From Mangrovimonas xylaniphaga (GTDB lineage: Bacteria > Bacteroidota > Bacteroidia > Flavobacteriales > Flavobacteriaceae): DNA of 64,000 nt. This document shows, piece after piece, positions 54,877-63,671 of this stretch. Made by a program: the position numbers and the translations under genes. Under the pieces are notes generated by a model. It was given only the letters and a program-made list of their open reading frames with translations, made no database searches and had not been told where the DNA came from. The stretch is from positions 1 to 64,000 of the forward strand of contig NZ_LBIP01000019.1 of the NCBI RefSeq assembly GCF_001280435.1. Reading direction: 5' to 3'. Each line of letters opens with the position of its first letter. Position 1 is the first letter of the stretch.

Positions 54877-55779
54877 CTATCCGTTAATTGCTTCAACTGT
54901 TTGAACTTTATCTTTAAGCATTTCCCTTAACATGTTTTCTATACCATTTTTTAAGGTGAATGTTGAAGACGGGCAGCCGCTGCAAGCCCCTTGAAGGATA
55001 ACTTTAACCGTTTTCGTATCTGAATTATAAGATTCAAATTGGATATTACCCCCGTCACTAGCCACAGCGGGTTTTACATATTCTTCTAAAATATTGATGA
55101 TTTCCTTGGACGTATCATCAAGTGCTTCAAAATTAGCATCTAATTGTTCCTGTGTTTTTTCTAACACTACATTGGCATTTGAAGCAACAATTTCTTTTCC
55201 ATTTTCAATATAGGATCTAATGAATTCTCTTAGTTCCATGGTAATATCATTCCATTCGGCAATGTCGTATTTGCTGATGGATACATAATTTTCGTCAATG
55301 AACACATTTTTTACAAATGGGAAATGGAACAGTTCTGAAGCCAAAGGAGAAAGTTTGGCCTCATCAATTGACGAGAACTCAAAAGTTGCGGTTACTAATT
55401 TTTTGTTGGCTACAAATTTCATCACCGATGGGTTTGGGGTGCTTTCAGCATACACAGTTACTGGAACTTTTTTTGAAGGGGTCGCTTCTTCAATGACTAT
55501 GCCGTCAGCGTTGAGATAGTCTTGAATTTGTGTGGCAACCTCTTCTTGAACATCGGCCCATTCTACAATGTTGTAGCGTTCCACTGCAATAAAATTACCA
55601 GAGATGTAAACCTTTTTTACAAAAGGTAAATAGAATAATTGTTGCGCCAATGGAGAAGGTTTGGCTTCATCAATATTATTAAATTCAAAGCTTTGATGTT
55701 GGGTTAAAAACGTATCGGCTTCAAATTTGATAATGGATGGGTTGCTAGTAGCTTGTATTTTGATTGTTATATTTTTCAC
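54877..55779 (-). CDS. Nfu/NifU-type iron-sulfur carrier with duplicated N-terminal domain
   Basis: A 300-residue protein for transfer of Fe-S clusters to apo-proteins. Two tandem Nfu N-domains are visible, about 1-90 and 104-190, with matching parts: ATSNPSIIKFEAD against ESTPNPSVMKFVAN, and SPLAQQLFYLPFVKKVYI against SPLASELFHFPFVKNVFI. The C-terminal NifU domain (about 220-300) carries CSGC with C266 and C269. The start is taken as GTG at 55779 (MKNITIKIQ), because an ATG 11 codons upstream lies on the predicted -7 box. Single gene. Confidence 0.9.
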   Translation of the reverse strand: MKNITIKIQATSNPSIIKFEADTFLTQHQSFEFNNIDEAKPSPLAQQLFYLPFVKKVYISGNFIAVERYNIVEWADVQEEVATQIQDYLNADGIVIEEATPSKKVPVTVYAESTPNPSVMKFVANKKLVTATFEFSSIDEAKLSPLASELFHFPFVKNVFIDENYVSISKYDIAEWNDITMELREFIRSYIENGKEIVASNANVVLEKTQEQLDANFEALDDTSKEIINILEEYVKPAVASDGGNIQFESYNSDTKTVKVILQGACSGCPSSTFTLKNGIENMLREMLKDKVQTVEAING

Positions 55780-55794
55780 GGGAATTATTTTTTG

Positions 55795-55802
55795 CAAAAA
55801 TA
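55795..55802 (-). promoter_or_regulatory. -7 box of the nfu gene
   Basis: Reads TATTTTTG on the minus strand, an exact TAnnTTTG match. It overlaps the codons of the longer reading frame, which argues that translation starts at GTG 55779, 15 nt downstream. Confidence 0.5.
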
Positions 55803-56096
55803 CTAAAAGCATTTGGTACGATAATGAAAATGTCTAGTATATAAGTGGTTATTTTTAAACCGCCCATAGTTTGACTTTATTTCAAATTAGTCCCGCCTTT
55901 TAATCAATTTTTCTTATTTTTCGCATTTATTAAAAAGCCCTTTTCATGAACCAAAGCCTCATTAATTCTTTTTTGTATTTTTCTGAAAATTAGTGGTTTT
56001 CGTTCATTGTGTATGTTAGATTGTTTTTTAATAAGTTTCCAATTGTTAATTAAGGAAAGTATTTTAAAGATTTCGTTAGTGGATATTTGCAACATT
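55803..56096. other. Divergent intergenic region between nfu and the sorting-domain gene
   Basis: About 290 bp, very AT-rich. It should contain promoters for both flanking genes. On the plus strand GATATTTG just before the ATG is one base from TAnnTTTG. A 63-codon minus-strand frame and a 15-codon plus-strand frame (MNQSLINSFLYFSEN) exist but have no further support. No RNA gene or repeat was recognised. Confidence 0.5.
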
Positions 56097-59000
56097 ATGA
56101 AGAAAATTTACTTAGCTCTAACATTATTGGTGTCACCTAGTGTTTTTTCCGAAAATGTTTGTGAGGTAAATCAGCATTTTGACCTTGATGAGTCTGTATT
56201 TTTTTCCGAAAAAGACACAGAAACTACTTATAACTGGATTTTTGAAAAAGGGAACACTCTGGAAGGTGAAGATTTTACTTGTGCAAATCCTGGTTTGGCA
56301 ACCTTTGCTTCTGTTATAAGTGTAAAGGATGTTTCTGCTGAACAATGTTATAAAATTCAGGAAGTTCCTCTAAATGTTACTAGTACTAATTTAATTGTAG
56401 ACAAGACAACTTACACTGTTGAAGAATTGGTTACAGATGTTCTGATTGATAATCCTTGTGTAGAAGTATTCAATGTCTCTTATTCTACGGGGACTAATTT
56501 TAATAATCCTAATGGTATTGGCTATTTTTCAGGCGGACAAGGCTTCCCTTTTTCGGAAGGAATTCTTCTAATGTCAGGTGATGTGAGTTTGGCGGAAGGT
56601 CCAAATAATAAGCAAATAGCTAGTGGGGGGTATGATTGGCTTGGGGATGGTGATTTAGATGACGTTGCAGGAATCAGTTCTCATAATGCAAGCATTATTG
56701 AATTTGATTTTATTCCAATTGCAGATACCATTAGTTTTAACTTTTTAATGGCTTCAGAAGAATATGGGAGTAACCATGGATATGAATGTGATTATTCAGA
56801 CGCATTTGCTTTTTTATTAACGGATTCTAGTGGAACAACTGAAAATTTAGCTGTAATACCAGGAACTTCTACACCAGTTTCAGTGACTAATGTTCGTCCA
56901 GCTAGTGAAAATTGCCCTGCCGTTTATGAAGAGTATTTTGGCGGTCTTACTGGTGTAAACGAGCCTCCAATTGCTTTTGATGGAAGAACAAAGGTATTTA
57001 CTGCACAGTCTATGGTAAATTCAGGAGAAGTATATCATATTAAATTAGTAATTGCAGATGGAGCGGATACCTCATTGGATTCTGGGGTATTCTTACAGGC
57101 TGGAAGTTTTAACTTAGGAGGGGATTTAGGAGAAGACATTACAATTGAAGCTAGAAATACAGTTTGTGAGGGTGAGATTATTACTTTGGATACAAATGTT
57201 TCGTCTGTAATTCACACTTGGTATAGGAATGGAGAGGTTATTGAAGGAGAAACATCATCAAATTTAAATGTTACGGAAAATGCTGAATATTCGGTAGATA
57301 TTAAATTCTCGACTAGTTGTGTAGTCACAGATTCTATTATTGTAGAATTTTACCCTTTCCCAGAGGTTCAGGGGGTCCAAAATCTAAGAGATTGTGCCGC
57401 TACTTCAATCGCTGATTTTGATTTAACGATAAATACTCCCTTGATTTTGGGAACCCAAAATACTGACGATTTTAATATAGAATACTATACTAAAGTTGAA
57501 GATGCATATAACGGTGAGGGGCTCATTGAAAATCCTGAAAAATATACAGCAGTAGATGGACAAACTATTTTTGTTAGGATTGAAGATGTGTATTCTGAAA
57601 CTTGTTTTATTGTAAGTGAGTTTTCAATTTCAATAGGGAAACCGGTGGCAAATCAAGTTTTGGATATAGAGATTTGCGATGATAATGCTAATGATGGTTT
57701 TGAACTATTTAATTTGGAAGAGCAAACAGGTGGTATATTAGGAGAACAATCGAATGAATTATCGGTTACCTATTATGCAAGCAATTCTGACGCAGATGAA
57801 GGTGTTCGACAATTAACCAGTCCATATCTAAATGTGAGTAATCCCCAAATAATTTATGCTAAGATTGAAGATGAAAGCTATCAAGGATGTTTTGATGTGA
57901 CTAGTTTTCAGTTGATAGTCACATCTATTCCAAATGATATAGAGCCAATATTTTATGAACTATGTGATGATAATTTGGAAGAGGATGGTGATCCTTCAAA
58001 TGATAAGATTCAGTTTGATTTATCCTTTTTAGATTCTCAGATATTGAATGGGCAGAGTCCTGTAGATTTCGAGGTCACTTATTATGAAACAGAGGAAAAA
58101 GCAGAGAATGGTTTAGAATCCTTACCAAATTTATATGAAAATAGGGCAAATCCACAAGTGATTTATGCAAGGGTAAAGAGTAGAATAGCTGAAGCAAATT
58201 CAATTTGTTATGAAATTGGAGAGATTACTATCCAAGTAAATTCATTACCAAATTCAGGCCTTAAAGATCGTTATGTATTGTGTTCTCAAACTGATGATTC
58301 TGAATATATAGAACAGCCAATTCTAGATACAGGGCTTTCGGAATCAGAGTATCTTTTTGTTTGGTATTTTAATGACCAGGAGATTTTAGGAGCTACTAGT
58401 CCTTACTATGTGCCTAATGAAGAAGGGAAATTTAGTGTAACAGTGATTAATATTGCCGACTCAGATGAGACAATGTGTGAGTATACTTATACTGCGGAAG
58501 TTGTTGAAAGTGCTCCTCCTGTATTGAATGCGAAGGTAATCACTGAAGCTTTCGAAGAGAATTCTGTTGTTCAAGCGATAGCCTATGGAATAGGTAATTA
58601 CGAGTATAGCTTGGATGATGGTTCCTGGCAGACAACAGGGGTATTTTATAATGTTTCTTGGGGTGAGCACACTGTAATAGCTAGAGATGTACTTGGCTGT
58701 GGAGAAGCTAGTGTAACAATAAATATACTGGATTATCCGTTGTTTTTTACACCTAACGGAGACGGATATAATGACACTTGGAACATTGTTGGATTTAGTG
58801 GTCAAACTACCACTAAAATTTATATATTTGACGGGTTTGGAAAATTGATCAAGCAAATTAGTCCTTCGGGAGACGGATGGGATGGTACCTACAATGGATC
58901 TCCTATGCCGACAAACGATTATTGGTTCTTAGTAGAGTACCTAGAGTCATCAACAGGACAAAACAAGAAGTTTAAAGCCCATTTTACCTTGAAAAGATAG
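56097..59000 (+). CDS. Choice-of-anchor L domain protein with type IX type B sorting domain
   Basis: A 967-residue secreted protein. The signal peptide is MKKIYLALTLLVSPSVFS (start ATG 56097; a longer frame adds 30 residues before it). Residues about 105-350 form a choice-of-anchor L domain (GIGYFSGGQGFPFSEGILLM, later FLMASEEYGSNHGYE and DYSDAFAFLL). An Ig-like segment and several repeated units of about 90 residues follow (ELCDDN/EICDDN with ITYYES-like strands). Residues about 880-967 are the type B C-terminal domain (FFTPNGDGYNDTWNI to FKAHFTLKR), used for export through SprA and surface attachment. It pairs with the SprF-like gene 5 bp downstream. Likely adhesin or surface protein; target unknown. 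Confidence 0.9.
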   Translation: MKKIYLALTLLVSPSVFSENVCEVNQHFDLDESVFFSEKDTETTYNWIFEKGNTLEGEDFTCANPGLATFASVISVKDVSAEQCYKIQEVPLNVTSTNLIVDKTTYTVEELVTDVLIDNPCVEVFNVSYSTGTNFNNPNGIGYFSGGQGFPFSEGILLMSGDVSLAEGPNNKQIASGGYDWLGDGDLDDVAGISSHNASIIEFDFIPIADTISFNFLMASEEYGSNHGYECDYSDAFAFLLTDSSGTTENLAVIPGTSTPVSVTNVRPASENCPAVYEEYFGGLTGVNEPPIAFDGRTKVFTAQSMVNSGEVYHIKLVIADGADTSLDSGVFLQAGSFNLGGDLGEDITIEARNTVCEGEIITLDTNVSSVIHTWYRNGEVIEGETSSNLNVTENAEYSVDIKFSTSCVVTDSIIVEFYPFPEVQGVQNLRDCAATSIADFDLTINTPLILGTQNTDDFNIEYYTKVEDAYNGEGLIENPEKYTAVDGQTIFVRIEDVYSETCFIVSEFSISIGKPVANQVLDIEICDDNANDGFELFNLEEQTGGILGEQSNELSVTYYASNSDADEGVRQLTSPYLNVSNPQIIYAKIEDESYQGCFDVTSFQLIVTSIPNDIEPIFYELCDDNLEEDGDPSNDKIQFDLSFLDSQILNGQSPVDFEVTYYETEEKAENGLESLPNLYENRANPQVIYARVKSRIAEANSICYEIGEITIQVNSLPNSGLKDRYVLCSQTDDSEYIEQPILDTGLSESEYLFVWYFNDQEILGATSPYYVPNEEGKFSVTVINIADSDETMCEYTYTAEVVESAPPVLNAKVITEAFEENSVVQAIAYGIGNYEYSLDDGSWQTTGVFYNVSWGEHTVIARDVLGCGEASVTINILDYPLFFTPNGDGYNDTWNIVGFSGQTTTKIYIFDGFGKLIKQISPSGDGWDGTYNGSPMPTNDYWFLVEYLESSTGQNKKFKAHFTLKR

Positions 59001-59005
59001 AATTT

Positions 59006-60013
59006 ATGAATTTAAAAAAGTATTGTTTAATAGCATTTTTAGCATTATTTACAAAATTAGGAACAGCTCAGGAAGGTCTTCCAATCTATTCAGACTACTT
59101 AACCGATAATTATTATTTGATTCATCCCTCTATGGCGGGAGTTGCAAATTGTGCAAAAGTAAGATTGACTGCCCGTATGCAGTGGTTTGGGCAGGACGAT
59201 GCGCCAGCATTACAAACTATGAGTGTTAATAGTAGAATAGGTGAGTCACAATCTGCAATAGGAGCGATTGTATATAATGATAAGAACGGTTACCATTCCC
59301 AAACAGGTGCTTACGTGACTTATGCGCATCATTTAATGTTCTCAAGGAATGAAATCGACTTAAACATGTTATCTTTTGGTTTAAGTGTCGGGGCTATTCA
59401 ATATAGATTAGATGAAACCGCATTTATCAATGAACCTTTTGATCCTATAATAGGGAACAGGAAACAGAGTGCTACTAATTTTAATGTAGATTTTGGGTTT
59501 TCATATCACTTTTTGGATTTGTATGCCCATGCAACTGTTAAAAACCTTTTGAATAATGATGGAATTAATTTTAATGAACAAGGGTTGAGCTATGAGAATT
59601 TAAGAACCTATTTGTTATCTGTTGGAAATGTATTCCATCGATATGGAAGTGAATGGAGTTTCGAGCCTTCAATTTTGTTTATGTATCGCGATGCTACAGA
59701 AGAATCTTCATTCGATTTAAATGCTAAGGCTTACAGAGAAATGGATTTTGGTAAAATTTGGGGAGGATTGTCATATAGAAGAAGCTTGGATGGTGCTGAA
59801 TACTTAGACGGATCTGGAGTTAGCAATCAAAAATTGCAATATTTTACACCATTTGTGGGTGTAGACTATAATAATTTTGTATTCGCCTATACTTATTCTT
59901 ATCAAGCAAATTCAGTAGTGTTTGATAATGGAGGGTACCATCAAATTACACTTGGTTACAATTTCAATTGTAGAAGAGAAAGATATGAGTGTAACTGTCC
60001 TGCGATCAATTAA
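59006..60013 (+). CDS. Type IX secretion PorP/SprF-family membrane protein
   Basis: A 335-residue outer-membrane beta-barrel. After the signal peptide (ending LGTAQ) it opens with GLPIYSDYLTDNYYLIHPSMAG, the characteristic PorP/SprF start, and ends in a barrel strand (GYHQITLGYNFNC) with a short Cys-containing tail (CNCPAIN). SprF-like proteins are needed for secretion or attachment of their adjacent type B sorting-domain partner, as in SprB/SprF. The 5-bp spacing to the cargo gene supports such a dedicated pair. Confidence 0.94.
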   Translation: MNLKKYCLIAFLALFTKLGTAQEGLPIYSDYLTDNYYLIHPSMAGVANCAKVRLTARMQWFGQDDAPALQTMSVNSRIGESQSAIGAIVYNDKNGYHSQTGAYVTYAHHLMFSRNEIDLNMLSFGLSVGAIQYRLDETAFINEPFDPIIGNRKQSATNFNVDFGFSYHFLDLYAHATVKNLLNNDGINFNEQGLSYENLRTYLLSVGNVFHRYGSEWSFEPSILFMYRDATEESSFDLNAKAYREMDFGKIWGGLSYRRSLDGAEYLDGSGVSNQKLQYFTPFVGVDYNNFVFAYTYSYQANSVVFDNGGYHQITLGYNFNCRRERYECNCPAIN

Positions 60014-60033
60014 TAATTTCCATAATCACCATA

Positions 60034-60066
60034 AGAAAACGTCCCGAATTTGGGACGTTTTTTATT
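60034..60066. terminator. Bidirectional terminator after sprF-like gene
   Basis: AAACGTCCC (60037-60045) pairs with GGGACGTTT (60052-60060), with A and T tracts on both sides. It separates two convergent genes. Confidence 0.9.
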
Positions 60067-60083
60067 TTAGGGCAGCTTATACT

Positions 60084-61244
60084 CTACCATTGGTAGTTTT
60101 TCTTTTTGGCTTGTGTTTTAATGGCAGTGACCATGGCTTCCTCCAAATTTTGACCTTCTTCAGTTTTGTTTGCTTCAATGAATTGCAGTCGCTTTTTGTT
60201 GAGTTGCTGTATTTGTTCTTGTATAGCTTTACGCTCCTTTTCCTTTGCAGCGACATAAGCCTTGATTTCAGATGTAGATTTACCTTTTAATTCTTCTGGT
60301 AATTCGGAGGATTCTAAATCTTCAAGTTTTAATTCTTCATTTGAGACAGCGTCCACCAAATCCCAGTTGGAATTTGTGTATAGGTGAGTGCTTTTACTCA
60401 CCGTTCGACTTACGCGACTTGCTTCCCCTAAAGCAGCTGCATTTGTGTCTTGAATCTTCTGTTCCTTTATTTTCTCCTTCCCAATATTACCATAAGCCAC
60501 ATAAGTTCCATTTAGTTTTTGATTGAGTTGAAGGATTTCACTATCAAATGGAGTGGCTACATAAACAGTTTGTCGGTTATGGTCAATAGCCATATAATTG
60601 CCATGGCCAACATCGGCACCCGATTTCCAATAGGTATTTATTCCTAGGTTATAATCACCACAAAAAATGGTGTTCACCGTAATGTGTTTTTCTATGGCTA
60701 ATTCAGACGCTTTCTTGTAACTGATAGGGCCTTGGGTAAAAGGTTCGTTTCCTGCAATAAAAATGAGCTTTAAATCATCTTGATTATTGCCCCATTGCAG
60801 TTCGCTAAGGGACGTTTGGATAACTTGACCACAATATTCTTGACCTCCATTTGTGGTGAGAGAAAACAATTGTTTTGAGATGTCATCTAAATCGTCACTG
60901 AAGGGAAGAATTTGTCTTATATATCCATTATCAGCATCCAGGTTGTCATTACCATATTCATATAGGGCAATTTGAAGTTTTGGGCTGTTGCCATTGCATT
61001 TTGCATAGGAGAGTTCGTTGACAATTTTCCACAATTGTGCTTTGGCCTGGTCAATGAGTCCATCCATACTGTTACTTGTATCCAGTAACAAGGCCACTTT
61101 GATATATTGTTCTTGGTTGAGGGGGGCGGGGTTGTGAAAAGAGACGCTTAAATTATTTGAAATTGGTTTTGAATTGTTGGCATTACAGGAGCACATCACA
61201 GCAACACTTGTAGCCAATAGGAAAGGCTTGAGAAATGGTTTCAT
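60084..61244 (-). CDS. von Willebrand factor A domain lipoprotein
   Basis: A 386-residue exported protein. Starting at ATG 61244 it has a lipoprotein signal (FLLATSVAVMCSC); a longer frame adds 14 polar residues before it and is less likely. Residues about 50-260 form a VWA domain with the metal site LLDTSNSMDGL (DxSxS) and a later acidic residue in FIAGNEPFTQG. The C-terminal part (about 270-386) is Glu/Lys-rich and helical, including KEKERKAIQEQIQQLNKKRL, a predicted coiled coil. Not part of a BatA/BatB-like cluster; function unknown. Confidence 0.85.
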   Translation of the reverse strand: MKPFLKPFLLATSVAVMCSCNANNSKPISNNLSVSFHNPAPLNQEQYIKVALLLDTSNSMDGLIDQAKAQLWKIVNELSYAKCNGNSPKLQIALYEYGNDNLDADNGYIRQILPFSDDLDDISKQLFSLTTNGGQEYCGQVIQTSLSELQWGNNQDDLKLIFIAGNEPFTQGPISYKKASELAIEKHITVNTIFCGDYNLGINTYWKSGADVGHGNYMAIDHNRQTVYVATPFDSEILQLNQKLNGTYVAYGNIGKEKIKEQKIQDTNAAALGEASRVSRTVSKSTHLYTNSNWDLVDAVSNEELKLEDLESSELPEELKGKSTSEIKAYVAAKEKERKAIQEQIQQLNKKRLQFIEANKTEEGQNLEEAMVTAIKTQAKKKNYQW

Positions 61245-61271
61245 AATCTTGTTGTTTTTTGATTTGAACTT

Positions 61272-61302
61272 TAAATCTATGCCCAACTTTTTTCTTATTC
61301 AA
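61272..61302 (-). promoter_or_regulatory. Promoter of the VWA lipoprotein gene
   Basis: On the minus strand TTG (61302-61300), 20 nt, then TAGATTTA (61279-61272), one mismatch from TAnnTTTG. Leader about 22 nt to the ATG at 61244. Confidence 0.48.
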
Positions 61303-61454
61303 TCTAGAATTAGGGAATAGTATTGTTGGTTGAGTGAGAAGGAACCTTAGGTGAGCAAGCCAATCTAAATGATGTGTTTTGAATCTGCAATGTGAAGTTT
61401 TCAGTTTTAAAATGCCAATTAAAGTGAGTATGTTTATACATTGAATATTTTTAA

Positions 61455-63620
61455 ATGGCCGCAATTTTTAAATACATTTTTATACTGCTATTTTGTTTGA
61501 CTTCTTTGTTCACAATTGGTCAAAATCAATTACTACAGGATACACAAACTTTTACTGTTAAAGGAAAAGTGGAAGAAAAGGATACTTACAAGCCCATTCC
61601 AAAAGTGAATATAGAGGTAAATGGAGGAGGCTATACCAAAACCGACAGTAACGGGGAATTTAGAATCCAAGTTAAAATTGGTGATGAATTGGCAATTCGG
61701 CACAAAGATTTTGAAACGGTTTATTACACCATCGTGAGTCAAGATCGCATCTTGGTACAGGTGGAGCCTGTAAGCCCATCACTTGTCAGCAGTCGATATC
61801 AAAAAAAGGATTCCAAGGCTTTTAAGCAGTTAATTGATTCTGCCAACGTGTACGCCAAACAAGATGCCGAAAAGGCCATTCAGTTTGTGACAGAGGCGCT
61901 CAAGGAAAGTTATTCGGTAAACCAAAGTGCCGAAGCCTATGAAACCTTGGCAGATATTTACAAAGCTTGGAAGCAATATGATTTAGCTGTGAGCAATTAT
62001 AGAATTAGTCTTCAAAATTACAAATCGAATGAGGTTCAGTTAAAATTGGGAGATGCCTATAGATTAAATAAGAACTATCAGGAAAGTTTGGATGTTTATG
62101 GAACTATTGATTTTGCTAGTTTACAGGCCTTTCGGAAGGTGGTGTACTTTGAAGGCTTGGGAGATACTTATTACAACACAAAATCATATTCCAAAGCGAT
62201 ATTGAATTATAAAAAGGGACTTCAGGTTGCTCAAGAGCATTTAATTACTCCAAAGGTTACGGACTTGAGTTCCAAAATTGCACAGGCTTATAATTCGCAA
62301 GGGGAAGTACAAAAGGCTAAAAAATTATTTGATAATTCATTAAATCTGGCTTCGAAGGAGAATAAGAAAAGAGCGGTGGAAGAGAAAATAACCGTGGCGG
62401 AATTTAATAGTGAAAACCAAAACTATTCCGATGAAATCAAGTTAAGGAAAGAGGCTCTGGACGATATATCAGATATTCAACTTCAAGATTCTATAATAGA
62501 CAATGAAAGTGCGCTTACACCGCAAAAGCAGAATTATAAGATAGGAAATGCCTATTTTCTTCAGAAGGATTTTGACAGTGCCATTTCCTATTTGGAAAGA
62601 AGTATCAAAGAAGCGGATGACAAGGAAGATTTGGTGGTGAAAAAGGATGCCACTCGTAAATTGTCTGATGTATATGCCGATGCAGGAGATTTTGACAAAG
62701 CCAGGAAAACTTTTGAGGAGTACACCGCAGCGGTAGATGAACTTTACATTAAAAAGGAACAGGAAATTTCGCAGTTGGCACGTTTCAACAGGAGTATTAT
62801 TGAAAAGCAAAATAGGATTAATAGTTTGGAAAGTGACCGACAATTATCTGAAAGTAAATACCAGCTTTCCAACGAGCGCAACAAGCGCCAACAATTGATC
62901 ATTTATTCCTTGGTGTTTGGAGTTGTATTGCTTTTGGTGACGGCCTATTTCATGTTCAAATACATCAAGCAACAACGTTTGGCAAATAATTTACTGGCAT
63001 TAAAATCTTTGAGGAGTCAAATGAATCCACATTTTATTTTTAATGCTTTGAACTCGGTAAACAGTTTTATAGCCTTGAATGATGAGCGTACCGCCAACAA
63101 ATATTTAAGTGATTTTTCTTATTTGATGCGGGCTGTCCTGGAAAACAGTGAGGAAGACTTTATTCCACTGCAGAAGGAAATTGAATTACTAGAACTCTAT
63201 ACCAAATTGGAGCATTTTAGGTTCAAGGACAAGTTTGATTATAGCATTACCGTGGATGACCAAATTAATGTTGGGGATTATAAAATTCCGCCTATGTTGT
63301 TACAGCCTTATATAGAAAATGCAGTGTGGCACGGTTTGCGCTATAAAAATGAAAAAGGTCATTTATCTATTGCCATAGACAAGGTAAGCGAGGACGAAAT
63401 AGGTATTACCATTGCAGATGATGGTATAGGAAGGGAGCGTTCCAAAGCACTGAAAACGGAAAGACAACAGCAGCAAAAGAGTAAAGGGATGGACAATATC
63501 AAAAAGCGAATTTCCATTCTAAACGACATGTACAAGGATAAAATTGATGTAAGGATTGAGGACTTTCAGCAGGAAGAAGATTCAGGGACTAAAGTGGTAG
63601 TTACCCTGAAAAAGGATTAG
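61455..63620 (+). CDS. LytS-type sensor histidine kinase with carboxypeptidase-regulatory and TPR domains
   Basis: A 721-residue membrane kinase. A signal peptide (ending LFTIGQ) is followed by a CarboxypepD_reg-like domain (about 33-95, FTVKGKVEEKDTYKPIPKVN), then TPR repeats (about 130-440, for example GDTYYNTKSYSKAILNYKKG), and a coiled coil. One helix lies at about 482-503. The cytoplasmic His_kinase domain has LRSQMNPHFIFNALNSVNSF with H526 as the phosphorylated residue, and the ATPase part shows ENAVWHGLRYK and DDGIGRERS. The response regulator gene follows by 51 bp. The periplasmic input signal is unknown. Confidence 0.92.
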   Translation: MAAIFKYIFILLFCLTSLFTIGQNQLLQDTQTFTVKGKVEEKDTYKPIPKVNIEVNGGGYTKTDSNGEFRIQVKIGDELAIRHKDFETVYYTIVSQDRILVQVEPVSPSLVSSRYQKKDSKAFKQLIDSANVYAKQDAEKAIQFVTEALKESYSVNQSAEAYETLADIYKAWKQYDLAVSNYRISLQNYKSNEVQLKLGDAYRLNKNYQESLDVYGTIDFASLQAFRKVVYFEGLGDTYYNTKSYSKAILNYKKGLQVAQEHLITPKVTDLSSKIAQAYNSQGEVQKAKKLFDNSLNLASKENKKRAVEEKITVAEFNSENQNYSDEIKLRKEALDDISDIQLQDSIIDNESALTPQKQNYKIGNAYFLQKDFDSAISYLERSIKEADDKEDLVVKKDATRKLSDVYADAGDFDKARKTFEEYTAAVDELYIKKEQEISQLARFNRSIIEKQNRINSLESDRQLSESKYQLSNERNKRQQLIIYSLVFGVVLLLVTAYFMFKYIKQQRLANNLLALKSLRSQMNPHFIFNALNSVNSFIALNDERTANKYLSDFSYLMRAVLENSEEDFIPLQKEIELLELYTKLEHFRFKDKFDYSITVDDQINVGDYKIPPMLLQPYIENAVWHGLRYKNEKGHLSIAIDKVSEDEIGITIADDGIGRERSKALKTERQQQQKSKGMDNIKKRISILNDMYKDKIDVRIEDFQQEEDSGTKVVVTLKKD

Positions 63621-63671
63621 GACGATTAAAGTACATCTCATAAGATATAAAAACAACCAAATTCTAGCATT

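Noticed and set aside
55904-56095. 63-codon minus-strand frame and 15-codon plus-strand frame in the nfu/sorting-domain gap
   Set aside because: Basic, low-complexity translation without domain or start signal; expected by chance in AT-rich DNA.
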